Shown: positions 51,431 to 59,975 of the stretch, piece by piece | How positions within the stretch are numbered: position 1 is the first letter of the stretch | How the letters are laid out: each line of letters opens with the position of its first letter | Assembly: GCA_903919315.1 (NCBI GenBank) | Contig: CAIXHP010000030.1 | Location: forward strand, 1-64,000 | DNA length: 64,000 bases | DNA from: an uncultured Pseudomonadota bacterium | GTDB taxonomy: Bacteria; Pseudomonadota; Alphaproteobacteria; UBA9219 | Direction of reading: 5' to 3' | Position numbers and translations under genes: made by a program | Notes under the pieces: generated by a model | Told to the model about the DNA's origin: nothing | The model's database searches: none | The model's input: only the letters and a program-made list of their open reading frames with translations

Positions 51431-52111
51431 TTACTGAACGATATGGTTTGGCTCTGAACGATCATTTCCGCCATGCGGGGCGGCAAGATTCCAAAGCGAA
51501 GCAAAGTGATCCAGATACGTTTGCGTGAAATCCAAGGACTTGAAAAGAATGAATTTGAACGATGCGCATTGGGATGGCGTAACCAGCACGCAACGATCTC
51601 CATAGGCGATATACTGACCGGGGCCGGATCCAAGCTTGGGGCAAATCCTAAATTCCGCTTTGGGAATTTTAAGCGACATATCGTAATCTTCCGTCAGCAA
51701 GCACTTTAACTTGCCCAAGCTGCTCAATCTGTCTAACTGCAGCGCATCGCTGTCGGATGAGATATCCAATGAATCCAAGAGGGAACGCTGGGACTTCTGA
51801 ATAGCCATAACGCAGCCACCTTTCGTCCTAATCGTATGGGCAATATCTTCAAGAAGAAATTCAACACCTTCGGACCCGCGCAGCGGCACGGCATCGATGA
51901 CGCGACGGCGAACGCCGTCATCTTCAGTAAATTTGATGCCAGCTTCTTCCAATGCCTTACGGATGATCTCAAGGCTGCGAAAGGAAATATTCCCGTTCTC
52001 TAGGTTCCTGATTGTGGCCATTGATAATCCAGTGACATCGGCAAGCTTCCCTTGCGTCCAGTCGAGTATGGCTCGGGCCGCTTTGATCTGCGCTGGCGAA
52101 ATCTGGCTCAT
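51431..52111 (-). CDS. XRE-family regulator with conserved C-terminal domain (copy R2)
   Basis: This 226-residue protein has a helix-turn-helix at residues 5-60 (AARAILDWTQGKLADVTGLSMATIRNLE). The C-terminal domain (about 75-210) shares the aromatic-YGD segment, a hydrophobic FILFK strand and YLDHFASLW with the regulators at 1402 and 53581, but is the most diverged copy. It lies on the same strand as the right small-protein operon and follows it. Confidence 0.82.
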   Translation of the reverse strand: MSQISPAQIKAARAILDWTQGKLADVTGLSMATIRNLENGNISFRSLEIIRKALEEAGIKFTEDDGVRRRVIDAVPLRGSEGVEFLLEDIAHTIRTKGGCVMAIQKSQRSLLDSLDISSDSDALQLDRLSSLGKLKCLLTEDYDMSLKIPKAEFRICPKLGSGPGQYIAYGDRCVLVTPSQCASFKFILFKSLDFTQTYLDHFASLWNLAAPHGGNDRSEPNHIVQ

Positions 52112-52151
52112 GGGCTGCGTATTTCCGGTTAAGTTGTGCGATGTTCGGTCG

Positions 52152-52391
52152 TCAATTCACAATTTTACTAATCTTAAAATCGACGAGAAAATCTAAGGCA
52201 TCCTGAAAACAAGTATCTGGAATGGCCGTGACCTCCTTCACATCGAACCTTGCCGCGAGCATGTCGCAGATCGTCAGCGAGTCTATGCTCTGTTCTGTCG
52301 CAACTGACGCGATCATCGCGCTCAACGACCGCAATGCGCAGGCGCTTATGGGAAGACAGTTCGTATTATTGTCTTTGCTTGCCGTCAGCAT
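52152..52391 (-). CDS. Small protein of the paralogous family (copy R3)
   Basis: This 79-residue protein lacks the N-terminal extension of the other copies and consists of the shared C-terminal region: LRSLSAMIASVATEQ, TICDMLAARFDVKEV, FQDALDFLVDFK and a final IVN. It may be a minimal form of the family. Starts 6 bp inside the end of the short XRE gene. Confidence 0.72.
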   Translation of the reverse strand: MLTASKDNNTNCLPISACALRSLSAMIASVATEQSIDSLTICDMLAARFDVKEVTAIPDTCFQDALDFLVDFKISKIVN

Positions 52392-52717
52392 GACCGAGCC
52401 TCTACGACTGGGGCTTCTTGCGGGGGAATAGCGATCAAGATCACGCCATAGGCGTTTGTCGAATTCGTGCTGATAAAATCAACCCCATGCTTTGCAAAAG
52501 TTTCAAAAATCTTTTGAACTGTCGCCTCGGTCGGCGTGAAGGTGCCATGTTCTATGTTTTTGATTGTCTCAGGCGACAGGCCAGCGATCTGCGCAAGGTC
52601 GTGCCTTGTCCAATCAAGAAGGCTTCGCGCCGCTCTCAACTGAGCAGGAGCGAGCACCCGCCGGTATAAAGAAAGTGCCGGTTTCATCTCGACGTGATCC
52701 CCCTGTGCTATGGCCAT
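52385..52717 (-). CDS. Short XRE-type DNA-binding protein
   Basis: 110 residues from the ATG at 52717 (GAGGAGAAAGAACC before it). The helix-turn-helix RRVLAPAQLRAARSLLDWTR, DLAQIAGLSPETIKNIE, then GVDFISTN correspond to the N-terminal domain of the larger regulators only. It could be a dominant-negative or co-regulating form. Embedded between small paralogs R2 and R3. Confidence 0.8.
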   Translation of the reverse strand: MAIAQGDHVEMKPALSLYRRVLAPAQLRAARSLLDWTRHDLAQIAGLSPETIKNIEHGTFTPTEATVQKIFETFAKHGVDFISTNSTNAYGVILIAIPPQEAPVVEARSC

Positions 52718-52749
52718 GGTTCTTTCTCCTCGTTGGGCTTCGGTCCGGC

Positions 52750-53115
52750 TTAATTCATGACATCTTGAACGCGCAAATCGACCAGATAGCGGATGGCCTC
52801 GTCGTAATAGCCACGCGGCAAAGCTTTCACGTCTTTGACTTCGAAAGCGGTGGCGAGCATCTCGCAAACAATCTGTTCGCTGGCATTCTGCGAATAGGCC
52901 ACATACGAAATCACGGAGGTGACGGCTTTTAACTCAGACTGGTTGAGCGGCTCATCATGGGCAATGATCGCCGCATTAAGGTCGTCAGTGATATCGGACG
53001 CTGCCATGGCGTTGCTAGCGGGCCACATCAGATCATCGTTATTATTGCTGGCATTGAGGCTTTCTGCCTCGATACTCGGTTGATCAAAATTAATCTTAAT
53101 TTGCGACTTGGCCAT
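52750..53115 (-). CDS. Small protein of the paralogous family (copy R1)
   Basis: 121 residues from the ATG at 53115; an upstream ATG at 53163 lies inside the neighbour. The C-terminal half (LNQSELKAVTSVISYVAYSQ, IVCEMLATAFEVKDVKALP, YYDEAIRYLVDL, VMN) is the closest match to copy L1. The N-terminal half is acidic and Asn-rich. Same operon position as L2 in the left module. Function unknown. Confidence 0.78.
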   Translation of the reverse strand: MAKSQIKINFDQPSIEAESLNASNNNDDLMWPASNAMAASDITDDLNAAIIAHDEPLNQSELKAVTSVISYVAYSQNASEQIVCEMLATAFEVKDVKALPRGYYDEAIRYLVDLRVQDVMN

Positions 53116-53137
53116 GGGACAGCTCCGATTTAAAGGG

Positions 53138-53323
53138 TTAGGCGGCAATCGCCGATACAGCATTCATGGCGTCCTGCGCACGCATTGCTCTTTGGAGCCG
53201 TTCTTCGTAATCAATCCCAGCCATCAGCCAAGAGGTGATCCCGGCTGCCTTTTCAATGTCCAGCAGCAACTGGTAAGCTCCGGGAGCGCCATATCTCATT
53301 TCAAGTCCGTGAAAAGTAAGCAT
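53138..53323 (-). CDS. Small hypothetical protein, first gene of the R operon
   Basis: 61 residues from the ATG at 53323 with GGAG six bases before it; in-frame upstream codons lack a site. Helical (YQLLLDIEKAAGITSWLMAGI, ERLQRAMRAQDAMNAVSAIAA). It corresponds in position to 944-1150 on the left. Similarity is weak, so shared origin is only suggested. Confidence 0.6.
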   Translation of the reverse strand: MLTFHGLEMRYGAPGAYQLLLDIEKAAGITSWLMAGIDYEERLQRAMRAQDAMNAVSAIAA

Positions 53324-53580
53324 AATCATCTCCGTAAAAATCGTTTTCGAACTACCAATAATGTGGACTGTACAATGATAGTAGGGTGAAAGCAACACAA
53401 ACCTGCAAAAAGAAGGTCTAAAGCAGACAAAAGCAATAAAGAAACTATTGCAACCATGCCAAACACCTGTTATATGTAGGTAGTTACCTAAAAGTGGTTT
53501 TAAGAATGTATAAAATAAGCTTTGATATTATCATCAATGGTTGTAGTAACCATACTAAATGCCGATTATGGAGTTAAAGC
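53324..53580. promoter_or_regulatory. Divergent promoter region with palindromic operators (right module)
   Basis: A palindrome AGGTAGTTACCT (53478-53489) and ATGGTT-N5-AACCAT (53537-53553) lie in an AT-rich gap between the small-protein operon and the XRE regulator. GGTT/AACC half-sites resemble the TGGTAG/CTACCA sites in the left module. Likely bound by the regulator encoded at 53581. Nothing else is seen. Confidence 0.5.
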
Positions 53581-54237
53581 ATGAGCGTAGGGCGTCAAAT
53601 TCGAGCTGGTCGCGGATTACTCAAGTGGTCAAGCGCCCTATTGGCTGAAAAGGCCGGATTGACCAGAGATACCATAAACAAAATTGAAGATGATGCTGTG
53701 CAGCCCCGCGAAGGGACTGTGGCTGATATCGTCAGGGTGTTTGATGAGAATGGTGTGGAGTTTACGGATAATTTCGGGGTGCGCCTCAAACCGCAAGGCG
53801 TTGAAGTGCTGGTGGGACACGACGGTCTATGCCGCTTCTTTGATGGTGTATATGAACACATCAAAAAACACGGAGGCTTAATACAGGTGACGGGTGTTGA
53901 CGAGGATGTATTCACAGAACACTTGGGTGATTACTCTCCAGTTCACATTCAAAGAATGACGGAGCTGGTAGAAGCACGAAAAGACATCAAGGTACAGTCA
54001 CTCATCCGTGAAGGTGATACAAACGTCACTTGTTCTGACTATGCAGAATATAGATGGCTGCCCAAGGACATGTTCGAACCTGTTCCGTTCTACGTTTACG
54101 GAGATTGTTTAGCAATTATGTCTTTCCAAACCATACCCGCGCCCACCATTGTTCTGCACAAAATACCAGCGATCACCAATTCCTATAAAAAGCAGTTCGA
54201 TGCTCTCTGGAAAATATCGAAATCTGTTCGCTCATAG
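53581..54237 (+). CDS. XRE-family regulator with conserved C-terminal domain (copy R1)
   Basis: 218 residues. Helix-turn-helix at 5-55 (RGLLKWSSALLAEKAGLTRDTINKIE), then GVEFTDNFGVRLKPQ and a ~130-residue domain very similar to copy L at 1402: FDGVYEHIKKHGG, HIQRMTELVE, FYVYGDCLAIMSF, APTIVLHK and a final KKQFDALW. It is divergent from small-protein genes exactly as on the left, and is followed after 8 bp (GGAGG) by an EgtD-like methyltransferase. Confidence 0.85.
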   Translation: MSVGRQIRAGRGLLKWSSALLAEKAGLTRDTINKIEDDAVQPREGTVADIVRVFDENGVEFTDNFGVRLKPQGVEVLVGHDGLCRFFDGVYEHIKKHGGLIQVTGVDEDVFTEHLGDYSPVHIQRMTELVEARKDIKVQSLIREGDTNVTCSDYAEYRWLPKDMFEPVPFYVYGDCLAIMSFQTIPAPTIVLHKIPAITNSYKKQFDALWKISKSVRS

Positions 54238-54245
54238 GAGGTACG

Positions 54246-55331
54246 ATGCTAAGCAATAATGAAGCTCTGCACCTCATCCCGTCCATGGAGTTTTTTGAAC
54301 AGAGTGTCGATCTGTGGATGGGGTTCGCCTCAGGTCATATGGGGCCACAAATGTATCAGCACCACACTGGAGTGCGTGGTAAACAATCTTTATCAGGCGT
54401 ATATACTTGGGATGAGCATGCAAAATGGGGCAGCCTCCCCAACCTTTGTAGAACATCTTTGAACACTTACCTCCCTGAAGTTGCCAAAGCTGCGGAGAAG
54501 GGACTGCCGATCGTTGAATTCGGCCCCGGTGGATTGCATGAAGCGAAAAAATTGATCGAAGCCTTCCATTGCAAGGAATACAAGCCTGTTGATTGCAGTT
54601 TAGAAATTTATGATATGGCATCACAGTTCGCAAAAACTAACAATGATTGCCGCGTAAACCCAATTATTGCTGACTTCTTTTCGGGGGATAATGGGGCTTT
54701 TGTTGATTCTCCTGCGCTTGGGGTTCAGCTTGGATCTACGATTAGCAATATACCAGGACCTGTCCCCGCACTGCTGCCGCACCACCATTTAGTTCAAGCT
54801 TTAAAGAACTTGATTAAGACAATTCCCTTTGGAGGACAGCTATTTATTCAAGTTGATACCTGCCAAGACGAAAAACGTAATGTCGCGTTTTATAGTGAAC
54901 CTTGGCACAAGCTTTTTGGCGTTAATCATATCTACAGAATGGCAGAAGAGCTGCCGATGAATAATTTTGATCCCAACGGTTTTGAGTATTTTCCTATATG
55001 GCACCAATCATGCAGCCTCTTGGCTCATACGGTTCGCGCGGTTCAGGATCAAGAATTCCAGATGGGCATTTTAGGGGAAATAAATGTCCGTGTGAAAAAA
55101 GGCGAAATCTTTCACTACAACAATTCCTATAAATATCCATCTGACTTTTTTGAGGCATGTGCTGCAGAAGCAGGGTTAACTCTGATTAGCAAATGGGGTG
55201 ATGAGGTCTTGCTATATTTATTCGACGTTCCAGCCGTTTCTTGCAATTCGCAAACTATATCAAAACGATTTCTAGCCTCTGCTATTTCCCACAAAAAGAA
55301 TGACGCAGCAGGTTCCCGAATTATACGCTGA
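54246..55331 (+). CDS. EgtD-like SAM-dependent methyltransferase
   Basis: This 361-residue protein has VEFGPGGLHEAKKLIEAF (SAM-binding loop), YKPVDCSLEIYDMA, PIIADFF, QLGSTISNIPG and LFIQVDTCQDE, the order seen in the histidine N-alpha-methyltransferase (EgtD/DUF2260) family. Substrate may be an amino acid or a modified histidine. It is co-directional with the XRE regulator and probably controlled by it. Identity of substrate is not visible; a role in a conjugate or signal molecule is possible. Confidence 0.78.
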   Translation: MLSNNEALHLIPSMEFFEQSVDLWMGFASGHMGPQMYQHHTGVRGKQSLSGVYTWDEHAKWGSLPNLCRTSLNTYLPEVAKAAEKGLPIVEFGPGGLHEAKKLIEAFHCKEYKPVDCSLEIYDMASQFAKTNNDCRVNPIIADFFSGDNGAFVDSPALGVQLGSTISNIPGPVPALLPHHHLVQALKNLIKTIPFGGQLFIQVDTCQDEKRNVAFYSEPWHKLFGVNHIYRMAEELPMNNFDPNGFEYFPIWHQSCSLLAHTVRAVQDQEFQMGILGEINVRVKKGEIFHYNNSYKYPSDFFEACAAEAGLTLISKWGDEVLLYLFDVPAVSCNSQTISKRFLASAISHKKNDAAGSRIIR

Positions 55332-55449
55332 GACTATCACAAAACACTACAGCCAAAAATAGTCGTTATACATAAGCAAATCAATCGACCGCTGAACACA
55401 TCATGTGTATGATGGCCTTGTTCCGTTTCATAACAGGGTCAAATGAAAA

Positions 55450-56469
55450 ATGTTACTGCACGATAAGGTAGCCCAACTCAGGAAAACACGTGAACAAGCT
55501 GGAATTCCTCCCGTTCCAACAACGCTGCAAGGCGTTTCAAAAGAACGCGTCCGCAAAGTTCTTACCCAACTAACATTTGGCAGCAACCAAGACTTAGTAG
55601 ATGTTGTCTTTGCGCTTTTGGACAACCAAACTGACAGCTGGTTTGACAAGCCTCCAAAAGATGCGCACTTTTGCGACGGAGCATCGACAGCACATCTTGC
55701 ATGTCATGTCGGCATTTTACAACGCAATGCCGGGAAGTTGGACAGGGAAGGAAGAGATTATTGGATAAAACCGCTGCGCGAGCTGGGTGGGATAGAGCCG
55801 ATCTATCTCTTCGAGGATAGCTTTATAGACGGTCACCAAAGAGCAAAATCACCAAATTGTGCTTACAGACTTTCTCAGGATTTTAAAGCAATCTTACAGG
55901 CCTCTGCGGATCAATGGGGGCGCATGCTAAACGCATGGAACAATAAAGACGCTGCTCGCGCTCGGCTTGAGTTCCAAGCCAAGGCAGCCGCCGCTGCTCA
56001 ACAGCTTATTGGAACATCCGGGCATAGCTCCCTGATACAGGCATCAGTAAGTTTCTATGCGAAGCAGTTTCTCCCCGGCTACAAAATCATATATGTCGAT
56101 GACGGAGATGGGGATCGCATAACCGATGAGGATCGCTCCCGCTTAAAGGAAGCGGGCATTGAACTGCGCCTTGCGGACGCTATGCCCGACGCATTACTTT
56201 GGAATCCTGCAACGGACTGGTTATGGGTTATCGAGGCCGTTACGAGCGATGGAGAAGTTGACCTTCATAAGAAAAAGCAATTGGAGAGTTTGTGCGCGCG
56301 TTGTGGAAAAGCAGGGATTGGCTTCACCACTAGTTATCGCACTTGGAAGGAAGCTGCAACGCGCCAAGGCAAATCACCAAACATTGCAGTCGACACTTAC
56401 ATCTGGATTCAAGAAGACTCGTCTAAACACTTTTTTGTGGCTTCATTTCCGCAAGAAGCGTCTCGATAA
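55450..56469 (+). CDS. BsuBI/PstI-type restriction endonuclease
   Basis: This 339-residue protein has an N-terminal helical domain (RKVLTQLTFGSNQDLVDVVFALL) and a C-terminal PD-(D/E)xK domain with GHSSLIQASVSFYAKQFLPGYKI, MPDALLWNPATDWLWVIEAVTSDGEVD and a following Lys; VDTYIWIQED closes the domain. This is the BsuBI/PstI family, which cuts CTGCAG in known members. Its stop overlaps the convergent methyltransferase gene by 47 bp. Confidence 0.92.
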   Translation: MLLHDKVAQLRKTREQAGIPPVPTTLQGVSKERVRKVLTQLTFGSNQDLVDVVFALLDNQTDSWFDKPPKDAHFCDGASTAHLACHVGILQRNAGKLDREGRDYWIKPLRELGGIEPIYLFEDSFIDGHQRAKSPNCAYRLSQDFKAILQASADQWGRMLNAWNNKDAARARLEFQAKAAAAAQQLIGTSGHSSLIQASVSFYAKQFLPGYKIIYVDDGDGDRITDEDRSRLKEAGIELRLADAMPDALLWNPATDWLWVIEAVTSDGEVDLHKKKQLESLCARCGKAGIGFTTSYRTWKEAATRQGKSPNIAVDTYIWIQEDSSKHFFVASFPQEASR

Positions 56470-57976
56470 TGGAATCCACTGCTTCTTGCGTTGTAGGGAC
56501 TCTACCGCAACCGCGCCCAATACGTTCAAGTTGTGCGCGGTCGGGATAACGTAAATTTCGCAAGTCTGTCGCATTGACCTGTGTGTGCCCACTAAATTGG
56601 CGGAAATAGCCGTCCACAGCAGAAGAGTTGAGAAACAAACAAAGCCCTAGAGCAAGATCAGGCGTAAGTCCGTGACCATTCTCATGAAAATAATTCAAAT
56701 GGTTCTCAAAACCAATGAGTTCTCCCGGCACACTTTCAGGATCAAATATGACGGCGACAAGACGTCTTTTTTCTTCCTTAGAGGTAAATCGTTTTGTTAG
56801 AACGTAAATACCGCGTGGAACCATCAAATCAGAAGTCGATGCATTCGACGCCAATGCGTTTGGCTTCCGGCCACCTTTCTTAGGCCAAGAAACATATCCT
56901 TGCTCAAAATGGCACGGATAAATAAGCGGAACAGCATCAGAATCAGGATTTAACCGCAGATGTTCTTTTGCCCTGAAATCCACGACACGTCCTGTGGATA
57001 CATTAATACCCAGATCACGAAGTGAGCATGGCAAGGTTATAATTTTATGGGCTAGGTCACGACCTGCTTCAGTGACTGTGAGATGGATGTAGCTATGTGA
57101 ATCATCGTGATGAACCACTTCTCCATATGGCACATCGCGTACAATCATATTTATGTCTTGCGGACAGCTATTAGAGGTAATTCGAACCGTTACGGGTTGT
57201 GGCTCAGACTTTACCAGTTTGAAAATTATATTCTCCTGAAGAACATCATCATCAGAAAAAGCTCTGCGCCGCGATTCGTAAAGGTGCACACTTTCTAGTG
57301 CCGAACACTCCAGCATGAAATGTCGGAACGGTTCGAAATAAGACCCATTACAGAAACTACGAGGGGTAATTGCTACCATTTGTCCTTTCTGTTCAAGCTG
57401 TAGCAATGCGAAAGCAACAAAAGCTGTGTAAAGATTGCTCGTCTCTATGCCAATGCGCCTTAACGCACTTCTCGTATTTGATTTGCTATTTATCTTGGCA
57501 TAAGGAGGATTGAGTATGGCACAATTATATTTCAATCCTTCTGATGGTTGAGAAATAAGAGGCTCTGCTGAATGAAGAATGTAATCGTCGCGGATTATTT
57601 CGTACTTAAAATCTATGCCTGACACTTGGCATTGCGCTTCGCACGCCATCAGTGTCATTTCGAGCAAATCACTTAGGGTTTTGTCGACCTCGAAAGCAGT
57701 GACATTGATTTCCTCCGGAGGGGTACGCAGGAGGCAGGCTTCATTCACAAACGCAGCGGTTAGTGTGCCGACTCCCGCCCCGGCATCAAGCAACCGCACT
57801 ACTTTTGGAAGGGTTGTAAACCTTTTTGCCATAAAAGTGGCAACAGGGGCAGGAGTCATGAACTGTCCCAATTTACTCCGAATATCAGCATCAAGTTTGG
57901 CAGAAATCATGATGCGTGCCATATCAGCTTGTGCAAGTGCTGACGTTTCCTCGTCTTCTTTTAAGGCTGCATACAT
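56423..57976 (-). CDS. Adenine-specific DNA methyltransferase (BsuBI/PstI RM partner)
   Basis: 517 residues with RSKLGQFMTPAPVATFMA, SAM motif LLDAGAGVGTLTAAF, catalytic NCAILNPPYAKIN and a long C-terminal target-recognition region. Gamma-class N6-adenine methylase like M.PstI. It protects the DNA that the convergent nuclease would cut. The tail-to-tail arrangement with overlapping ends suggests balanced expression. Confidence 0.93.
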   Translation of the reverse strand: MYAALKEDEETSALAQADMARIMISAKLDADIRSKLGQFMTPAPVATFMAKRFTTLPKVVRLLDAGAGVGTLTAAFVNEACLLRTPPEEINVTAFEVDKTLSDLLEMTLMACEAQCQVSGIDFKYEIIRDDYILHSAEPLISQPSEGLKYNCAILNPPYAKINSKSNTRSALRRIGIETSNLYTAFVAFALLQLEQKGQMVAITPRSFCNGSYFEPFRHFMLECSALESVHLYESRRRAFSDDDVLQENIIFKLVKSEPQPVTVRITSNSCPQDINMIVRDVPYGEVVHHDDSHSYIHLTVTEAGRDLAHKIITLPCSLRDLGINVSTGRVVDFRAKEHLRLNPDSDAVPLIYPCHFEQGYVSWPKKGGRKPNALASNASTSDLMVPRGIYVLTKRFTSKEEKRRLVAVIFDPESVPGELIGFENHLNYFHENGHGLTPDLALGLCLFLNSSAVDGYFRQFSGHTQVNATDLRNLRYPDRAQLERIGRGCGRVPTTQEAVDSIIETLLAEMKPQKSV

Positions 57977-58255
57977 TCAGCGATTATCCTTTGTGCAACG
58001 CACACTTCTTATCAATGCGAAAATGAAAGTGGGCCTTCATTCAGATAAAGGATTTTAGCCTAATATGCCACTGAATTTCCACGAGTTTTTCCGCGAGTAC
58101 TAACAACGCCATATGAGGGTATTGTCCTGTAAATTGGCAAAATCTCAGCAGATTATCTGTATGGCTAGGATTGTTGCTCAAAACACCTTACCTGTTGGCG
58201 ATTCTCGACGTAATATTAATAGACACTTCCCATCTTCTCCAGATATGGCCCTCCA
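57977..58255. other. Promoter gap between methyltransferase and Schlafen-like gene
   Basis: 279 bp between divergent genes with AT-rich stretches. No convincing gene, repeat or hairpin seen. Confidence 0.4.
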
Positions 58256-59542
58256 ATGCTCTCCATTTTTACAAAACCTTTGGAGCAAATCACCGCCGAT
58301 GATCTGACAGAACTGACCAGTAAGAAATGGTCAGAAAATTTTCAGGTCGAATATAAGAAAACACTCCCCGACAAGAATGCAGAGCGCTCTTCATGGCTAA
58401 GCGGAGGAGATAAGATCACCGATGCAGCCAGAGACAAGCTTTTTTCGGAGATTATAGCTTTCGCAAACTCAATGGGAGGAACGCTCATCCTTGGAATAGA
58501 GGAAACGCTTGATAAACCTCCTAGAGCAGAGGGCATCAACCCCATTCCACGTGTCGGCGATTTGGCTAGTCGCCTTGAAGATATGGCAAAGTCAGTTATT
58601 GATCCTATTCTGCCGAACCTACAAATTTGGCCTATTGAGGTGAATCACGACGACAAGTCAGGCGTAATCATTTTTAGAGTACTCCCGTCACGACGCGCCC
58701 CTCACCGCTTAAAAACAACAGGACGCTGTTATATACGCAATGGCACCAGCTCACAGGAAATGGATATGCGCCAAATCCAAGATATGACGCTAAATGTTGC
58801 GCGTGACCTTGCCGGTATCGATAAGGTATTTCAATCACGCCAAGAGGCATTTCATAAATGGGGAACTATACGGAAACGCATGGCCGCTGTTCGTGTAACG
58901 GCTATTCCGTTGCTCGAAGTGCCCGATCTCGGCAGATTATACGGCAACAGGAAGCTCTTTCACTTTGACCCTAGCTGTACAGTTACGTTGAGAGGACAGC
59001 AGCACGCCATTTGTCTGCAACAAACCGATTTTTCCGAACGCCCCGTACTGCGCGGGATTTGTCGCAATGGAGACAGTCTTATCTCGCCATACCGTTATGA
59101 AATGTATCAAAATGGAGCAATAGATCTCTGGGCTGGGAACTCTCCATATGACAATCCTGCATACACGCCGCCGCAGTCCCAAAATGATCTCTATATCTAC
59201 CACTCTACTGTTTTGTCGTGTGTGGCTGGAGTGATCAAGGCTGTGCACCACTTGCGCACCGAGATTGGTATGCCAGATGCCGAATATGGCCTCGAAGTTG
59301 AGATTATGGCGTTTTCTGATACAGCAGTTAAACAACCGATCACATATGAGTACCTAGAGGGCCAAACAATTCCCCCCTATATAAAAAAGCCTGTTTTTTC
59401 AGATTTGCCCTTTGTCCTCCCTCGAATGCAGGTCGCGGGTGTAAAAGACTCTCCTCAAATCATAGACTTAGTCGATAAAGACATCTACGATGCACTTGGT
59501 GTGAAAGATGAATGGAAGTCGCTGTGCGCTCAAAATCTATAG
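58256..59542 (+). CDS. AlbA_2/Schlafen-domain protein
   Basis: 428 residues. N-terminal region 28-130 matches an AlbA_2 (Schlafen) domain: WSENFQVEYKKTLP, LFSEIIAFANSMGGTLILGIEE and FRVLPSRRAPHRL, with CYIRNGTSSQEMD following. The C-terminal ~230 residues are unassigned. Such proteins occur near defence genes and may bind or cut RNA. It is the last gene before the right attachment-like repeat. Confidence 0.85.
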   Translation: MLSIFTKPLEQITADDLTELTSKKWSENFQVEYKKTLPDKNAERSSWLSGGDKITDAARDKLFSEIIAFANSMGGTLILGIEETLDKPPRAEGINPIPRVGDLASRLEDMAKSVIDPILPNLQIWPIEVNHDDKSGVIIFRVLPSRRAPHRLKTTGRCYIRNGTSSQEMDMRQIQDMTLNVARDLAGIDKVFQSRQEAFHKWGTIRKRMAAVRVTAIPLLEVPDLGRLYGNRKLFHFDPSCTVTLRGQQHAICLQQTDFSERPVLRGICRNGDSLISPYRYEMYQNGAIDLWAGNSPYDNPAYTPPQSQNDLYIYHSTVLSCVAGVIKAVHHLRTEIGMPDAEYGLEVEIMAFSDTAVKQPITYEYLEGQTIPPYIKKPVFSDLPFVLPRMQVAGVKDSPQIIDLVDKDIYDALGVKDEWKSLCAQNL

Positions 59543-59607
59543 GCTGTGAGATTCGAACTCCAAATACTGCTTCCTCAATAACACATTGATTGTGCTATAT
59601 AATATTT

Positions 59608-59645
59608 GGAGCATGTTCAAACCCAGTCACGTTCCCTCCGCCATT
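59608..59645 (+). repeat. Right attachment-like site (copy 2 of split direct repeat)
   Basis: GGAGCATGTTC (59608-59618), ten variable bases, then ACGTTCCCTCCGCCATT (59629-59645). Both blocks and the spacing are identical to 4989-5026; the ten central bases differ. It lies between the last cargo gene of element A and the recombinase cassette of element B. Confidence 0.6.
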
Positions 59646-59796
59646 ATTCAAATAAAAACATTCTCATAACTTTTTCGACCACCGTCATTTAGCCCTTATT
59701 CCGCAGGGTTTTTCGCACATAGCTGTAAACATGAGCGATCCTTTTCCTCCCCCAAAACACCCTGTTTTTCTCCTGAAAAGCCCTATCTCCTGAGAA

Positions 59797-59829
59797 GGCT
59801 CTAAACCTTTGGGCGTCATGTTTAGAGCC
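59797..59829. repeat. Inverted repeat next to recombinase cassette B
   Basis: GGCTCTAAAC (59797-59806) is the perfect reverse complement of GTTTAGAGCC (59820-59829), with a 13-base loop. Element A has a different inverted repeat in the same place between its repeat and its cassette (5103-5210). Confidence 0.5.
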
Positions 59830-59975
59830 TTAACCGCATGATTTTCCACGACTTTGTATTTTTGTGTTTGTGAAGCCAACTGCCTAGCGGATGAGTCGAG
59901 AAAAATCAGACAAATTCAAAAAGATTCAAATCAATCAAATTGAGGCGATCGGAGTGCCCTGATTATCATTGGGGC

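Larger units (their letters stand above)
4989..59645 (+). mobile_element. Lambda-like prophage with cargo, bounded by 38-bp direct repeats (element A)
   Basis: The element runs from a serine-recombinase cassette at its left end through repressor, replication, packaging, head, tail and lysis genes to an accessory region, and ends at the second copy of the repeat. All expected siphovirus functions are present and undisrupted. Its size is about 54.6 kb, of which about 38 kb is phage core. The head follows the lambda order (TerS, TerL, gpW, portal, protease/scaffold, decoration, capsid), while the tail tip follows the gene-transfer-agent type. Boundaries are inferred from the repeats and gene content, not from an empty-site comparison. 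Confidence 0.75.
59543..59975. other. Non-coding junction between elements A and B
   Basis: It contains an inverted T-loop-like GAGATTCGAACTC (59548-59560), the right attachment-like repeat (59608-59645) and a 10-bp perfect inverted repeat (59797-59829). A 64-codon minus frame at 59685-59879 is not convincing. No gene is seen. Confidence 0.6.

Noticed and set aside
59685-59879. 64-codon minus-strand frame near the right repeat
   Set aside because: Crosses an inverted repeat, lacks a ribosome site and has no counterpart at the left end.
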